A DNA stretch of 64,000 bases from Microbacterium sp. LWS13-1.2 (GCF_040144835.1 NZ_CP151632.1:372001-436000), one strand, 5' to 3'; shown: positions 8,095-17,525, numbered from the stretch's first letter. Translations and numbers: made by a program. Notes: a model not told the origin generated them from the letters alone.

Positions 8095-9687
8095 ATGACC
8101 TTCCCCCCGTCCAGGCAGCGACCCCCGCAGCCGCCGTCCCCGCCCACCATGGCGCCGCCGAGCGCGACACCGCGTCGGCGACGTCGCCGGCGGCTCATCA
8201 TCGTCCTCGTCGCGATCCCGCTGGCCGTCATCGCCCTCCTCATCGCCGCCGGCGGGATCTGGTTCGCCACCAACGCCGTGCGCGCCACGCCTCCCGCTGT
8301 CGGCGCGATCGACTTCCGCGCGCCGCTCGCGGTCCCACCGCTGGCGCCGTCGCATGTCGAGGACGGCGTGCGCGTCTTCGAGCTGACCGCCCAGGAGGGC
8401 CGCTCGTCGCTCGTTCCGGAGGGGCAGACGCCGACTCTCGGCTACGACGGCGCCTACCTGGGCCCCACGCTCGTCGCCGAGCGCGGGGAGCAGGTGCGCG
8501 TCGACGTGACCAACGGCCTCGCCGATCCGACGACCGTGCACTGGCACGGCATGCACCTTCCTGCCGCCATGGACGGCGGCCCCTACTCGCCGATCGCCGC
8601 GGGTGCCTCGTGGCAGCCGGAGTGGACGATCGACCAGCCCGCGGCCACCCTCTGGTATCACCCGCACCTGCACGGACGCACACGTGAGCAGGTCGACGCG
8701 GGGCTCGCCGGCATGTTCCTGGTGCGGGACGCAGAGGAGGCCGCGCTCGCCCTGCCCCGCGAGTATGGCGTCGACGATCTCCCCGTCATCGTGCAGGACC
8801 GCTCCTTCAACTCCGACGGGTCGTTCGCCGGCGGTCTCGGCATGCAGTTCGACGGGGTGCTCGGCGACACGATCCTGGTCAACGGCACCGTGGCGCCGTA
8901 CCTCGACGTCACGACCGAGCGGGTGCGCCTGCGTCTTCTGAACGGCTCGAGCGCACGTATGTACGACTTCGCGTTCGCCGACGACCGCGAGTTCGCCCTC
9001 ATCGGCACCGACGGCGGCCTGCTCGAGGCGCCCGTCACGGCGACAGACATCCCGCTGTCGCCGGGTGAGCGCGCCGAGATCGTGGTGTCCGTGAAGCCGG
9101 GGGAGCGCATCGTGCTGCGGTCCCTGGCGCCGGACCCGGCGCTCAACGCGGGTGCGGCCGGCTTCGACGTGATGGAGCTGCGGGCCGCGGCATCCCTCGC
9201 AGCCTCACCGGAGGTGCCGTCGCGGCTTGCGGACATGCCGGCGGCAGATGCGAGCGGTGCCGCAGCCGAGCGCGACTTCGTCATGTCGGGCCACAACATC
9301 AACGACCGGCAGATGGACCTGGGCCGCGCGGACGTCGTCGCCACCGTCGACACCAGCGAGGTGTGGACCGTGCGCAACGAGAATCCGCTGCCGCACTCGT
9401 TCCACGTGCACGACACGCAGTTCCGCATCCTCAGTGTCGACGGTGCCCCGCCGCCGGCCCGGCTCGCCGGCTTCAAAGACACGATCGCGCTCGAGCGCGA
9501 CCGCGAGTACCGGCTGCTGGTGCGGTTCGACGACTACGCCGATCCGACCACTCCGTACATGTACCACTGCCACCTGCTGTGGCACGAGGACCAGGGCATG
9601 ATGGGACAGTTCCTGGTCGTCGAACCGGGCCAGCAGCCCGACCTGAAGCGTCCCGAGGGAGACACCGATGACCGTCACGACCACTGA
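8095..9687 (+). CDS. Multicopper oxidase
   Basis: A 530-residue multicopper oxidase that couples substrate oxidation (Cu+, metal ions or phenolics) to reduction of O2 to water. The start chosen is ATG 8095, with GAGG nine bases upstream. A proline-rich head and an arginine cluster precede one membrane segment (about 25-55), so the enzyme is anchored and faces outward. All four copper motifs are visible: HWHGMH, WYHPHLHG, HSFHVHDTQF and HCHLLWHEDQGMMG. Its end overlaps the histidine kinase by 20 bases, tying it to that signalling pair. Confidence 0.92.
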   Translation: MTFPPSRQRPPQPPSPPTMAPPSATPRRRRRRRLIIVLVAIPLAVIALLIAAGGIWFATNAVRATPPAVGAIDFRAPLAVPPLAPSHVEDGVRVFELTAQEGRSSLVPEGQTPTLGYDGAYLGPTLVAERGEQVRVDVTNGLADPTTVHWHGMHLPAAMDGGPYSPIAAGASWQPEWTIDQPAATLWYHPHLHGRTREQVDAGLAGMFLVRDAEEAALALPREYGVDDLPVIVQDRSFNSDGSFAGGLGMQFDGVLGDTILVNGTVAPYLDVTTERVRLRLLNGSSARMYDFAFADDREFALIGTDGGLLEAPVTATDIPLSPGERAEIVVSVKPGERIVLRSLAPDPALNAGAAGFDVMELRAAASLAASPEVPSRLADMPAADASGAAAERDFVMSGHNINDRQMDLGRADVVATVDTSEVWTVRNENPLPHSFHVHDTQFRILSVDGAPPPARLAGFKDTIALERDREYRLLVRFDDYADPTTPYMYHCHLLWHEDQGMMGQFLVVEPGQQPDLKRPEGDTDDRHDH

Positions 9688-11074
9688 GCCGGCCGCGCTG
9701 CAGCCGGACGCGTCCCGACGACCCGTCAGCGGGTTCTGGGCCTCCTATGGGCGGGCCTGGATCCGTACGCCGGGCAGCGCCCTCTACCTCCTGGCGGTCT
9801 TCGTCCTCGCGATGATCTCGATCAGCGTGCTGGCCCCGCTGTTCTGGACGAGCGTCGGTCTCCTGGTCATCCTGATCGGCTTGCCGCTGGGGGTGCTCAC
9901 CCTGCTCATCGCGAGAGGATTCGGCGTCGCCGACCGGTTCCTGCTGCTGCTCACTGGTCTTCCCGAGATCGAGGAGCCGGAGTGGAACCGGGACAGGTCG
10001 GACAGCACCGGCTTCTGGATGACGCTCACGCGACCCATCCGCAACGCGCATTACTGGCTCTACCTGGTGCACGGCATGATCGTGAGCCCCGTCATCAGCA
10101 CCATCTCGTTCGCACTGACGACGGTGTGGCTGAGCATCGGCCTCGGCGGACTGACCTACTGGTTCTGGGGAGCGTTCCTCCCTCGCGGCGGCAGCGACGG
10201 CGCCGACGGCGAATGGGGTCGATTCGTCGCCGACTACCTGCCGTGGCTGTTCGGCGGATGGTCGAGCTGGGCTGTCGAGGTCACGCTGTACCTCCTCGCC
10301 GGCATCCTCTTCACGGCCACCATGCCGTGGGTGCTGGGCGGACTGGCCCGCGGTCACCACGCCGTCGCCAGGGGCATGCTCGGCCGCTGGAACTCCGATG
10401 ACCTCGCCGCCGAGGTGCGCGCGGAGTCCGCCGCCCGCAGCGCCGCGGTGCACGCCGAGGACGTCGCCCTGCGCCGCCTCGAGCGCGACATCCACGATGG
10501 TCCCCAGCAGCGCCTCGTGCGCCTGCAGATGGACCTGGCCGCGCTCGAGCGCCGGGCCGAAGCCGGAGACGCGGATGCCGCCGCCGAACTCGCCCGTGAG
10601 GCCCGCGGCCACGCCAAGGCGGCACTCGACGAGCTGCGTGCGCTGTCCAGCGGGGTCGCGCCTCCGCTCCTTCAGGATCGCGGCCTCGCCGCCGCGCTCG
10701 ACGCTCTGGCGGCCGGCTCGCCGTTGTGGGCGCAGGTCGAGATCGATCCGGCCATCGACCGGGCCGTGAGCCAGGAAGTGGCGCGGACGGTGTACTTCGT
10801 GGTGGCCGAGCTGATGACCAACGCCGTGAAGCATTCCGGCGCGACAGCCGCGACGGTGCGCGCGTCGCTTCGCCGCAACGCGGCCGGCGCGCCCACCCAC
10901 CTCGATGTCTGGGTCGTCGACAACGGTCGCGGAGGCGCCGTCATCACGACGGGCCACGGCCTCGAGGGGCTGCGCGAGCGCGTCGCGGGCCTGCGCGGCG
11001 TCCTCGTCGTGACGAGCCCCGCCGGCGGCCCCACCTCCGTCGGAGCGCACATCCCGCTGGCGGTCGCGTCATGA
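9668..11074 (+). CDS. Sensor histidine kinase (HisKA_3/NarL-type partner)
   Basis: A 468-residue membrane kinase. Residues 40-220 hold about four to six membrane segments in a layout like the 'Sensor' domain of actinobacterial kinases. Then comes the dimerisation helix with phospho-His at about residue 276 (ERDIHDGPQQRL), and an HATPase domain with the N-box ELMTNAVKHSG and the glycine motif DNGRGG...GHGLEGLRERV. It starts inside the multicopper oxidase gene and overlaps the response regulator by ATGA, so the three are one operon. No copper-binding motif is evident in its outer loops. Confidence 0.92.
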   Translation: MTVTTTEPAALQPDASRRPVSGFWASYGRAWIRTPGSALYLLAVFVLAMISISVLAPLFWTSVGLLVILIGLPLGVLTLLIARGFGVADRFLLLLTGLPEIEEPEWNRDRSDSTGFWMTLTRPIRNAHYWLYLVHGMIVSPVISTISFALTTVWLSIGLGGLTYWFWGAFLPRGGSDGADGEWGRFVADYLPWLFGGWSSWAVEVTLYLLAGILFTATMPWVLGGLARGHHAVARGMLGRWNSDDLAAEVRAESAARSAAVHAEDVALRRLERDIHDGPQQRLVRLQMDLAALERRAEAGDADAAAELAREARGHAKAALDELRALSSGVAPPLLQDRGLAAALDALAAGSPLWAQVEIDPAIDRAVSQEVARTVYFVVAELMTNAVKHSGATAATVRASLRRNAAGAPTHLDVWVVDNGRGGAVITTGHGLEGLRERVAGLRGVLVVTSPAGGPTSVGAHIPLAVAS

Positions 11075-11763
11075 ACGATGCCTATTCTGAGGAGATGGCC
11101 GCCTCGCACGACTCCGCCGCGCTCCGCGTCGTCCTCTTCGAAGACTCGGTCCTGCTGCGCGAGGGGCTCGTCCGGCTGTTCGACGAGGCCGGCTACACGA
11201 CCGCGGGCGCGTGGGGCGATGCGCAGGATGTCGTGGCGCGGGTCCGCGAGGCGCGTGCCGACGTCGCGATCCTGGACGTGCGCCTGCCGCCGGGCTTCCG
11301 CGACGAGGGGATCCGTGCCGCCCTCGCCGTACGCGCCGCCCTTCCCCACGTCGGCATCCTCGTCCTGAGCCAGTACGTCGAGGGCGTCTACGCGCGTGAG
11401 CTCCTCGCGGGCGGCGAGGGCGGGGTCGGCTATCTCCTGAAGGATCGCGTCACGTCCCTCGACGAGTTCACGGATGCCGTCCGCCGCGTCCGCGAGCGCG
11501 GCACGGTGCTCGACCCGCTCGTCGTGCAGGGGCTGCTGTCGGCCCGGCCCGACCCGCTGGCGGCGCTGACCCCGCGCGAACGGGACGTGCTCACGCTCAT
11601 GGCGGAGGGACGCAGCAATGCCAGCATCGCCGAGCGGCTCTTCATCGGGGTCGGAGCGGTCGAGAAGAACATCAGCGCGATCTTCGCGAAGCTCGGGCTG
11701 GAGGAGTCGGGTACCGAGCATCGCCGCGTGCTCGCGGTCCTCGCCTTCCTGCAGCATCCCTGA
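11071..11763 (+). CDS. LuxR/NarL-type response regulator
   Basis: A 230-residue two-domain regulator: a receiver with the phospho-acceptor Asp69 in AILDVRLPP and Lys in YLLKDR, and a C-terminal LuxR helix-turn-helix (LTPRERDVLTLMAEGRSNASIAERLFIGVGAVEKN). It is the partner of the overlapping kinase. ATG 11071 gives the ATGA overlap; a second ATG at 11095 would remove eight residues with little family support. A strong hairpin terminator lies just after the stop. Confidence 0.92.
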   Translation: MNDAYSEEMAASHDSAALRVVLFEDSVLLREGLVRLFDEAGYTTAGAWGDAQDVVARVREARADVAILDVRLPPGFRDEGIRAALAVRAALPHVGILVLSQYVEGVYARELLAGGEGGVGYLLKDRVTSLDEFTDAVRRVRERGTVLDPLVVQGLLSARPDPLAALTPRERDVLTLMAEGRSNASIAERLFIGVGAVEKNISAIFAKLGLEESGTEHRRVLAVLAFLQHP

Positions 11764-11767
11764 GACG

Positions 11768-11800
11768 ACGAAGACCCCCGGGACTCCCGGGGGTCTTCGT
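11768..11800. terminator. Bidirectional terminator between response regulator and dps
   Basis: A perfect 15-pair stem (ACGAAGACCCCCGGG and its complement) with a three-base ACT loop lies between two converging genes, ending 11 bases before the dps stop. T-rich flanks occur on both sides (TCTTCGTTC), fitting use in both directions. Confidence 0.85.
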
Positions 11801-11811
11801 TCGAGATCAGG

Positions 11812-12294
11812 TCACTCGGCGAGGTGCGCGAAGAGGAACCAGCGGTCCTTCTCGAGCGACTCCTTGATGCCGATCGCGATGTCCTGGCTCGTCAGGTCGA
11901 ACTCGTCCAGTCCGTCGATCGCTGCCTGGACGTCCGCGATGACGGTGTCCATGTCGGTGATCACGTTGCGGATGAGCGCGTCCCACTGCGTGAATCCGGC
12001 GGGTACGGCCGTCGCGGTCTTCTGGGCCACCGTGCCGACACGGGCGTCGACCGGCAGGCCGAGGGCGACGATGCGCTCCGCGGCCTGGTCCGCGCCATCC
12101 TGGGCGTGGGCGACGACCGAGTCGAGGAGCTCGTGGATCGCGATGAAATTCGCGCCGCGCACGTTCCAGTGCGCCTGCTTCCCGTTCACGGCCAGGGCCT
12201 GCAGGCCCAGGACGACGGGGGTGAGGAACTGCGCCGTCGCGGCGGCGACGTCGGGGTTCGCTGCGGTTGCGGGGGTGGTCTGGGTGTTCGTCAT
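11812..12294 (-). CDS. dps: Dps-family DNA-binding ferritin
   Basis: A 160-residue mini-ferritin that oxidises Fe2+ with peroxide, stores iron and compacts DNA under stress. Ferroxidase residues are in KQAHWNVRG, IHELLDSV and DGADQAAERI. The N-terminal tail is Thr/Ala-rich and lacks the lysines used for DNA binding in E. coli Dps, so DNA binding is uncertain. The start at 12294 is preferred because GGAGG lies nine bases before it; an in-frame ATG five codons upstream overlaps that box. Confidence 0.93.
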   Translation of the reverse strand: MTNTQTTPATAANPDVAAATAQFLTPVVLGLQALAVNGKQAHWNVRGANFIAIHELLDSVVAHAQDGADQAAERIVALGLPVDARVGTVAQKTATAVPAGFTQWDALIRNVITDMDTVIADVQAAIDGLDEFDLTSQDIAIGIKESLEKDRWFLFAHLAE

Positions 12295-12462
12295 ATCTGT
12301 CGCCTCCATCGTGCGGAGGGTCGCTCAGCTCGGCGATCGCCCTCCAGTGACTGCAACGCTACTCAGCGGGAGCCATTCCGCAAGCAAGACAAGGCTGGGC
12401 TAAACCGGCGAATCCGCGCTGTCGGTGCGGGCCGGACGCACGACAGCGGCTAACGTCGATTC

Positions 12463-14610
12463 GTGCCTTCCGCCGATCACGACCTCGGACCGCAGCATCT
12501 GAGCGTTCCCGCCAAGACCGTGACCCGCGAGCCTCGCGACCGCTCGCCCGAGCACGCCGAGCCATCCCGGTTCATCCCGCATGTGCAGGGACTCCGCGCG
12601 ATCGCCGTCCTCTGCGTCGTGCTGTACCACTTCTGGCCCGGCCGCCTCACGGGCGGCTACATCGGCGTCGACATCTTCTTCGTCATCTCGGGCTTCCTCA
12701 TCACGGCGCACCTGATGCGCGAGCTCACCGCGACCGGCACGGTCCGGCTCGGCCAGTTCTGGGCGCGCCGCGCGCGCCGCCTGCTTCCGGCATCCCTCCT
12801 CGTCCTGCTGTTCTGTGCGGTCGTCGTCATGTCGCCGTACCTCATGCCCACGTCGGCTCTGCCGAACGAGGTGCGCGAGATCCTGGCATCGACCTTCTAC
12901 GTCGAGAACTGGTACCTCGCGCTGAACTCGGCGGACTACCTCAACCACGCGGGCGCGCCGACCACCGTCCAGCACTACTGGTCGCTGTCGCTCGAAGAGC
13001 AGTTCTACGTGATGTGGCCGCTCATCATGCTGCTGGCGGCGTGGATCGGCGTGAAGTGGTTCCGCGGCGAGCGTCGCCGCACGGTCATCGCCGCGCTCGG
13101 GGTCGTCACCGTGGTGTCCTTCGTGTTCTGCGTGGTCTTCACGATCACGAACCCGGCGCCCGCGTACTTCGTCACGTTCGGCAGGATGTGGCAGTTCGGC
13201 GTGGGCGCGCTGATCGCGCTCGTCCCGATGCTGAGGGTGCGCAACGCCCTCGGCAGCTTCGTGCTCGGCTGGGCCGGCATCCTGCTCCTGCTCTACGTCG
13301 CTTTCACGTTCGATGCCCAGACGCCGTTCCCCGGGTACATGGCGGCGCTGCCCACGCTCGGTGCCGCCGCGGTGATCGCCGCATCCAACACCGACCGATG
13401 GTGGTACCCGACGCGCATCCTCGCCATCCGCCCCGCGCAGTTCGTCGGCGACATCTCGTATTCGCTCTACCTGTGGCACTGGCCATTGATCGTCATCGCG
13501 CCGTCGGTGCCGTTCTGGGGTCTCACGATCTACCACCGCGTCGCGCTGCTGGGGCTGTGCTTCGTGCTCGCGTGGCTGACCAAGCGGTTCGTCGAAGACC
13601 CCGCGCGCGGCTGGAAGGTGCTGACCTCGCGGCGGCCACGGGTGACACTCTGGTCGGCCCTGGCCGCGATGATCGTCGTCGCTCTCGTCGCGAGCACCGC
13701 GTGGCTCGTCAACGTGCCGCTGTACAACCAGGGCACCCGCGACATCGCCGCGCTGCAGGTGAACCCGCCGGAGTGCTTCGGCGCGGCAGCGGTTCTCGAC
13801 GCCTCCTGCGCCGGCGCCGACTTCGGCAGCGAGATCCTGCCCGCACCGGGGTTCGCCGGCATCGACCGCCCAGAGCACCCGCAGTGCTTCGTCCAGCTGA
13901 CCGACTCGCGGCCGGTATCGTGCACCTTCGGCTCGGACGACGACGACGCCCCGCGCATCGCGCTCATCGGCGACAGCCACGCGTACCAGCTGCTCTCGAC
14001 GTTCCAGCGGATGGCCGACGAGAACGGATGGCAGCTCGTCACCTGGTTCAAGGGCGCGTGCCCCTGGAACACGACGCCGCTGTCGACGCCTGGAGCCTTC
14101 GGCGCTGCGTGCACCGAATGGCGCGAGCGCGTGCAGAATGCGATCGACGGCGCCGACCTGGATGCCGTATTCACGGCGGCGCTGGCCACGACGCCGTATT
14201 CGTCCGCCGGGTACGACTCCTCCCACGACGCTGCTGTGGCCGGCTATCGCGAGGCGTGGAGCACGGTGATGGATCGCGGCATCCCCGTCATCACCGTCGT
14301 CGACAACCCGGTATGGGAGACCGACCCGAACAAGTGCCTCCGTACGCGCGACGTCGCGGAGTGCGACGGTGCCCGCTCGGACGTGCTCGTCGCCGACGAC
14401 CCGCTCAAGGATGCGGCATCCGGTCTCGACACGGCGACGCTGCTCGACTTCACCGATGTCTACTGCGGCGCCGAGCTGTGCGCGCCGGTCGTCGGCGGTG
14501 CGAACATCTACCGCGACCAGGACCACGTCACGGTGACCTTCGCCGACACCCTCGCGCCCTGGTACACCGATGCCATCGAGACCGCGCTCGCGAAGAGAGG
14601 CCAGCCATGA
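12463..14610 (+). CDS. Acyltransferase 3 (OafA-like) with C-terminal SGNH domain
   Basis: A 715-residue membrane O-acyltransferase. The N-terminal 400 residues hold ten or so membrane helices with the conserved opening VQGLRAIAVLCVVLYHFWP (the His is catalytic in the family), FFVISGFLI and WSLSLEEQFY. After a last helix near residue 405 comes an outside SGNH domain with IALIGDSHAYQLL and DQDHVT. Such proteins acetylate cell-wall or surface sugars. GTG 12463 follows TAACGT (12451-12456) by six bases, so it is probably leaderless. The carbonic-anhydrase-like gene overlaps its stop. Confidence 0.9.
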   Translation: MPSADHDLGPQHLSVPAKTVTREPRDRSPEHAEPSRFIPHVQGLRAIAVLCVVLYHFWPGRLTGGYIGVDIFFVISGFLITAHLMRELTATGTVRLGQFWARRARRLLPASLLVLLFCAVVVMSPYLMPTSALPNEVREILASTFYVENWYLALNSADYLNHAGAPTTVQHYWSLSLEEQFYVMWPLIMLLAAWIGVKWFRGERRRTVIAALGVVTVVSFVFCVVFTITNPAPAYFVTFGRMWQFGVGALIALVPMLRVRNALGSFVLGWAGILLLLYVAFTFDAQTPFPGYMAALPTLGAAAVIAASNTDRWWYPTRILAIRPAQFVGDISYSLYLWHWPLIVIAPSVPFWGLTIYHRVALLGLCFVLAWLTKRFVEDPARGWKVLTSRRPRVTLWSALAAMIVVALVASTAWLVNVPLYNQGTRDIAALQVNPPECFGAAAVLDASCAGADFGSEILPAPGFAGIDRPEHPQCFVQLTDSRPVSCTFGSDDDDAPRIALIGDSHAYQLLSTFQRMADENGWQLVTWFKGACPWNTTPLSTPGAFGAACTEWRERVQNAIDGADLDAVFTAALATTPYSSAGYDSSHDAAVAGYREAWSTVMDRGIPVITVVDNPVWETDPNKCLRTRDVAECDGARSDVLVADDPLKDAASGLDTATLLDFTDVYCGAELCAPVVGGANIYRDQDHVTVTFADTLAPWYTDAIETALAKRGQP

Positions 14611-15146
14611 CGATCGCACCCGGAGCCTCGGTGCTCGCCGCCGCCGGGAGAACTCCCGACCTCGACCCCACGGCGTTCGTCGCCGCCGGCGCGCGCATCG
14701 TCGGGGGAGTGACCCTCGCCCCAGGCGCGAGCGTCTGGTACAACGCCGTGCTCCGCGCCGACGGCGACACGATCACCGTCGGCGCGAACAGCAACCTGCA
14801 GGACAACGTCTCGGTGCACGTCGATGCCGGCAAGCCCGTCGTGATCGGTGAGAACGTGTCGGTCGGCCACAACGCCGTCGTGCACGGCTGCACGATCGGC
14901 GACGGCTCGCTCATCGGCATGGGGGCGGTCGTGCTCAACGGCGCACGGATCGGATCGGGATGCCTCATCGCCGGCGGCGCGGTCGTGCTGGAGGGATCCG
15001 AGATCCCCGACGGCTCGCTCGTCGCCGGTGTGCCCGGCAAGGTGCGACGCGAGCTCACCGACGAGGAGCGCGCCGGCCTGCTCCAGAACGCCGAGCACTA
15101 CCTGGCGCACGTGCGGGAGCACCTCGAGGCGAGTCCCGTGGTCTGA
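14607..15146 (+). CDS. Gamma-carbonic-anhydrase-like hexapeptide protein
   Basis: A 179-residue left-handed beta-helix protein of the gamma-class carbonic anhydrase/PaaY/YrdA family. Hexapeptide repeats run through residues 25-150. The zinc-ligand histidines appear in VSVHVD and VGHNAVVHGC. Activity in this group ranges from CO2 hydration to none known, so the family assignment is firmer than the reaction. It starts in an ATGA overlap with the acyltransferase. Confidence 0.88.
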   Translation: MTIAPGASVLAAAGRTPDLDPTAFVAAGARIVGGVTLAPGASVWYNAVLRADGDTITVGANSNLQDNVSVHVDAGKPVVIGENVSVGHNAVVHGCTIGDGSLIGMGAVVLNGARIGSGCLIAGGAVVLEGSEIPDGSLVAGVPGKVRRELTDEERAGLLQNAEHYLAHVREHLEASPVV

Positions 15147-15180
15147 GCCCCGCACCGGCTGCGTGGGATCCCCGGACGGA

Positions 15181-16089
15181 TCAGTCCCGCGGCTTCGTCG
15201 GCGGGTGGTGCTTGCCCCGGTGCACCTCGTAGAGGCGCACGTGTCCGGGCCACGCCGGGTCGTTCTCGATCGGCAGGTCGTCCATGAAATGCCGGATGAC
15301 GTGCGCGAGCTGCCCGGGGTGACTGAAGTTGATCGCGTGCGCGGCGCCCTCCAGCATCACGACGAGCACGTGGCTGTCGGTCTGACTGGCGATCTCGTCG
15401 ACGCGATGCGCGTGCGGCAGCAGCGGATCGCGTTGACCCAGCACGACGAGCGTCGGGATGTGCATCTCGAGCAGTCGCTGGAGTGACGGATACTGCGTGA
15501 GCGATCGGAACATGCGCACCGTGCTCGGCACGCCGAAGCGCACGTAGTCGGGCACCGCGACCCGCGCCATTTTGACCGGCTCTCTCGGTGCGTCCTGCGA
15601 GAGCTGCTTCATCGCCCGGCGCAGCGGCTGATTGAACAGTCCGCCGGCCGGGGAGACCAGCACGGCACGGTCGATCCTGTCGGGATATCGATGCGCGAAT
15701 TCGATGATGACCGGGCATCCCATGGAGTTGCCGACGAGCGTCGCCTTCTCGACGCCTCGATCGTCGAGGAAGTCGAGCGCGGCGCGAGCGAGGTCGGGGA
15801 TGTCGAGCATGTCCCGCCGCTTGCCGCTCCGGCCGAAGCCGGGCAGGTCGGGCACGTAGGTGTGGAACTCGTCGGCGAGCATCTCGGCCGTCGGCAGCAG
15901 GTAGCGGCCCGACAGCCCGAAGCCGTGCACGTGCGCCATGACGCGAGGATCGCGGGACGGCCGCGGCGACTCGCGATAGAAGACGTCGACGTCGTCCATG
16001 CGCGTCCACTTCTCGGCGAGGCTGGATGCCGGGCGGCGCGGCAGCTTCTTCGGCGGTCCCGGTTGCGGGGCGGGGGTCGTGCTGCTCAT
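15181..16089 (-). CDS. Alpha/beta-fold hydrolase (BphD/MhpC-like)
   Basis: A 302-residue hydrolase with a complete triad: Ser in GNSMGC, Asp in GQRDPLLP and His in EGAAHAINFSHP. HGFGLSG supplies the oxyanion loop and DLPGFGRSG the usual strand-4 motif. The family cleaves C-C or ester bonds of small substrates; the substrate is not readable. The start has GAGGAG about seven bases upstream. It converges on the carbonic-anhydrase-like gene. Confidence 0.85.
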   Translation of the reverse strand: MSSTTPAPQPGPPKKLPRRPASSLAEKWTRMDDVDVFYRESPRPSRDPRVMAHVHGFGLSGRYLLPTAEMLADEFHTYVPDLPGFGRSGKRRDMLDIPDLARAALDFLDDRGVEKATLVGNSMGCPVIIEFAHRYPDRIDRAVLVSPAGGLFNQPLRRAMKQLSQDAPREPVKMARVAVPDYVRFGVPSTVRMFRSLTQYPSLQRLLEMHIPTLVVLGQRDPLLPHAHRVDEIASQTDSHVLVVMLEGAAHAINFSHPGQLAHVIRHFMDDLPIENDPAWPGHVRLYEVHRGKHHPPTKPRD

Positions 16090-16263
16090 CGCGGCTCCTC
16101 AGCGAGTTGGGAACGGTGCTGCTGTCAGTCTGCCCGCTGCGGCGCCGGCGCAATAGCGCGGATCGCGTGTACACGAGGGCCCCCAGCGGCGGCGGCCCCG
16201 CCCGTCGCTCGCGCTCGCAGCACCGCCCTGTGCGCGTCTCGCCCGGGCCAGTATGGTTGCCCC

Positions 16264-16833
16264 GTGGGAGCCTGTGAGGAGCGCCTGGATCCTGTCAGCT
16301 GCCGGCTCGACGTCGTCGTCACTCTGCTGGAGAGCCAGAGTCGAGTGGGGCTGATCGCCCTCGTCGTCGCGCTCATCTCGGCTGCGGTGGCCACGGTGCT
16401 GGCCGTAGCGGCACTGCGGGCGTCGTCGGCTGCGAATCGGCTGGCCGCCCAGAACGTGGACCTCATCCGCCGGTCCGAGCGGCGGCGACTCGTCGATGCG
16501 CTCGAGGGCTACCGGGCATCCCGCGCCAAGGACATGGGTCTCGGGCAGCGCAGCGGCATTCGGCACTACCTTCCCCTCGCGCGAGGCATCATCGCCGAGA
16601 TCGACGAGCCCAACGCCGAGGTGCTGACGGGCTGGCTCACGACGGCGATCGACACGATCATCGACGATCCCGATGCCACAGAGCGCCGCCTGGACCGGCA
16701 CCGCCTCCGGATGGAGTTTCCTCCCGTCGCGGCGTCGTGGCTGAGCCACCCCGAGACGTTCCGCCCCCAGCCTTTCCTCCGGCGGTCCGAGCAGCAGGCG
16801 CGCAGTCGCGGGGCGGGCGATGGGTCCGGGTGA
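16264..16833 (+). CDS. Membrane-anchored protein of unknown function
   Basis: A 189-residue protein I do not recognise. Residues 25-50 form one membrane segment (GLIALVVALISAAVATVLAV), followed by a charged cytoplasmic part (AANRLAAQNVDLIRRSERRR) that looks helical, and an Arg-rich end. The GTG start is supported by TATGGT (16252-16257) six bases before it (leaderless). It stands alone, with a hairpin and tRNA-Gly downstream. Confidence 0.6.
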   Translation: MGACEERLDPVSCRLDVVVTLLESQSRVGLIALVVALISAAVATVLAVAALRASSAANRLAAQNVDLIRRSERRRLVDALEGYRASRAKDMGLGQRSGIRHYLPLARGIIAEIDEPNAEVLTGWLTTAIDTIIDDPDATERRLDRHRLRMEFPPVAASWLSHPETFRPQPFLRRSEQQARSRGAGDGSG

Positions 16834-16858
16834 CCGTTCGGACGGCATCCACGCGAAA

Positions 16859-16892
16859 GGCCCGCCGAACGCCTTCGGCGGTACGTCGGGCC
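16859..16892 (-). terminator. Hairpin downstream of tRNA-Gly
   Basis: An outer GGCCCG/CGGGCC stem and an inner CGCCGAA-cgcc-TTCGGCG stem. On the minus strand it begins four bases after the tRNA-Gly 3' end and is followed by CCTTTCG. It may also end the plus-strand gene at 16264. Confidence 0.6.
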
Positions 16893-16895
16893 CCG

Positions 16896-16969
16896 TGGAG
16901 GGGATGACGGGAATCGAACCCGCACCATCAGTTTGGAAGACTGAGGCTCTACCATTGAGCTACATCCCC
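16896..16969 (-). tRNA. tRNA-Gly (anticodon TCC)
   Basis: The cloverleaf reads GGGGATG...CATCCCC for the acceptor stem, D-loop TAGCTCAATGGTAGAGC, anticodon stem TCAGT/ACTGA with loop CTTCCAA, and T-loop GGTTCGATTCC. The CCA end is encoded (bases 16896-16898). A TACGAT -10 box lies at 17001-16996 on the minus strand. Confidence 0.96.
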
Positions 16970-17069
16970 GTGCGCCCGCGAACGGGCACCGCCCAATCGT
17001 AGTACATCGCGGCGGTCATCCTTTTCCGACCCGCAGCCCCGACGCGCGGCTGAGGGAAGGAATGCTGCG

Positions 17070-17447
17070 ATGGAACGCACGGGCAGGCAAGTGGTCGAAG
17101 CGCTCGTGGCGACGCTCAACGCCGGCGAGATCGGCGGAATGGACGATCTGTTCCACGACGACGCCGTCATGGAGTGGCCGCAGTCCGGGGAGCGCATCGT
17201 CGGCGCCGCCAATCGCCGCGCGATCTACGGCGCCTTCCCGCGCCTTCCGAGCATCTCGCCCCGGCGGCTCACCGGCGAAGGCGACATGTGGGTCCTGCAG
17301 GCAGATCTGGACTATGGCGACGGCGATCCCTATCAGACGGTCTTCCTCTTCGAGCTGCGCGACGGTCGCATCGCGAAAGAGACCGCGTACTGGACGAAGC
17401 CGTTTCCGGCTCCCGCCTGGCGAGCCGCCTGGGTGGAGTCCATCTGA
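17070..17447 (+). CDS. SnoaL/NTF2-like small protein
   Basis: A 125-residue protein of the NTF2-like cone fold (SnoaL-like group): an opening helix (VVEALVATLNAGEIGGMDDLFHDDAVMEWP), GRIAKETAYWTKPFPAPAWRAAW at the end and a QTVFLFELRDG strand. Such proteins act as small isomerases or hydrolases, or just bind ligands; no active-site set can be assigned. It lies between the two tRNA genes with no close partner. Confidence 0.7.
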   Translation: MERTGRQVVEALVATLNAGEIGGMDDLFHDDAVMEWPQSGERIVGAANRRAIYGAFPRLPSISPRRLTGEGDMWVLQADLDYGDGDPYQTVFLFELRDGRIAKETAYWTKPFPAPAWRAAWVESI

Positions 17448-17525
17448 GGCCCGCGCAGGTAGGGCACGGGCAGGTCGGCTAGACTTCTCGGGGCCGAAAG
17501 GCGCACGCACGCGTGCGAACCCGCC

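Noticed and set aside
6436..8673. Minus-strand open frame of over 700 codons opposite the amidohydrolase and oxidase
   Set aside because: The opposite frame codes clear enzymes with conserved motifs; the antisense translation is Arg/Gly/Ala-rich without any domain.
12400..14619. Long minus-strand open frame opposite the acyltransferase
   Set aside because: Same shadow effect; the plus strand shows ten membrane helices and an SGNH domain.
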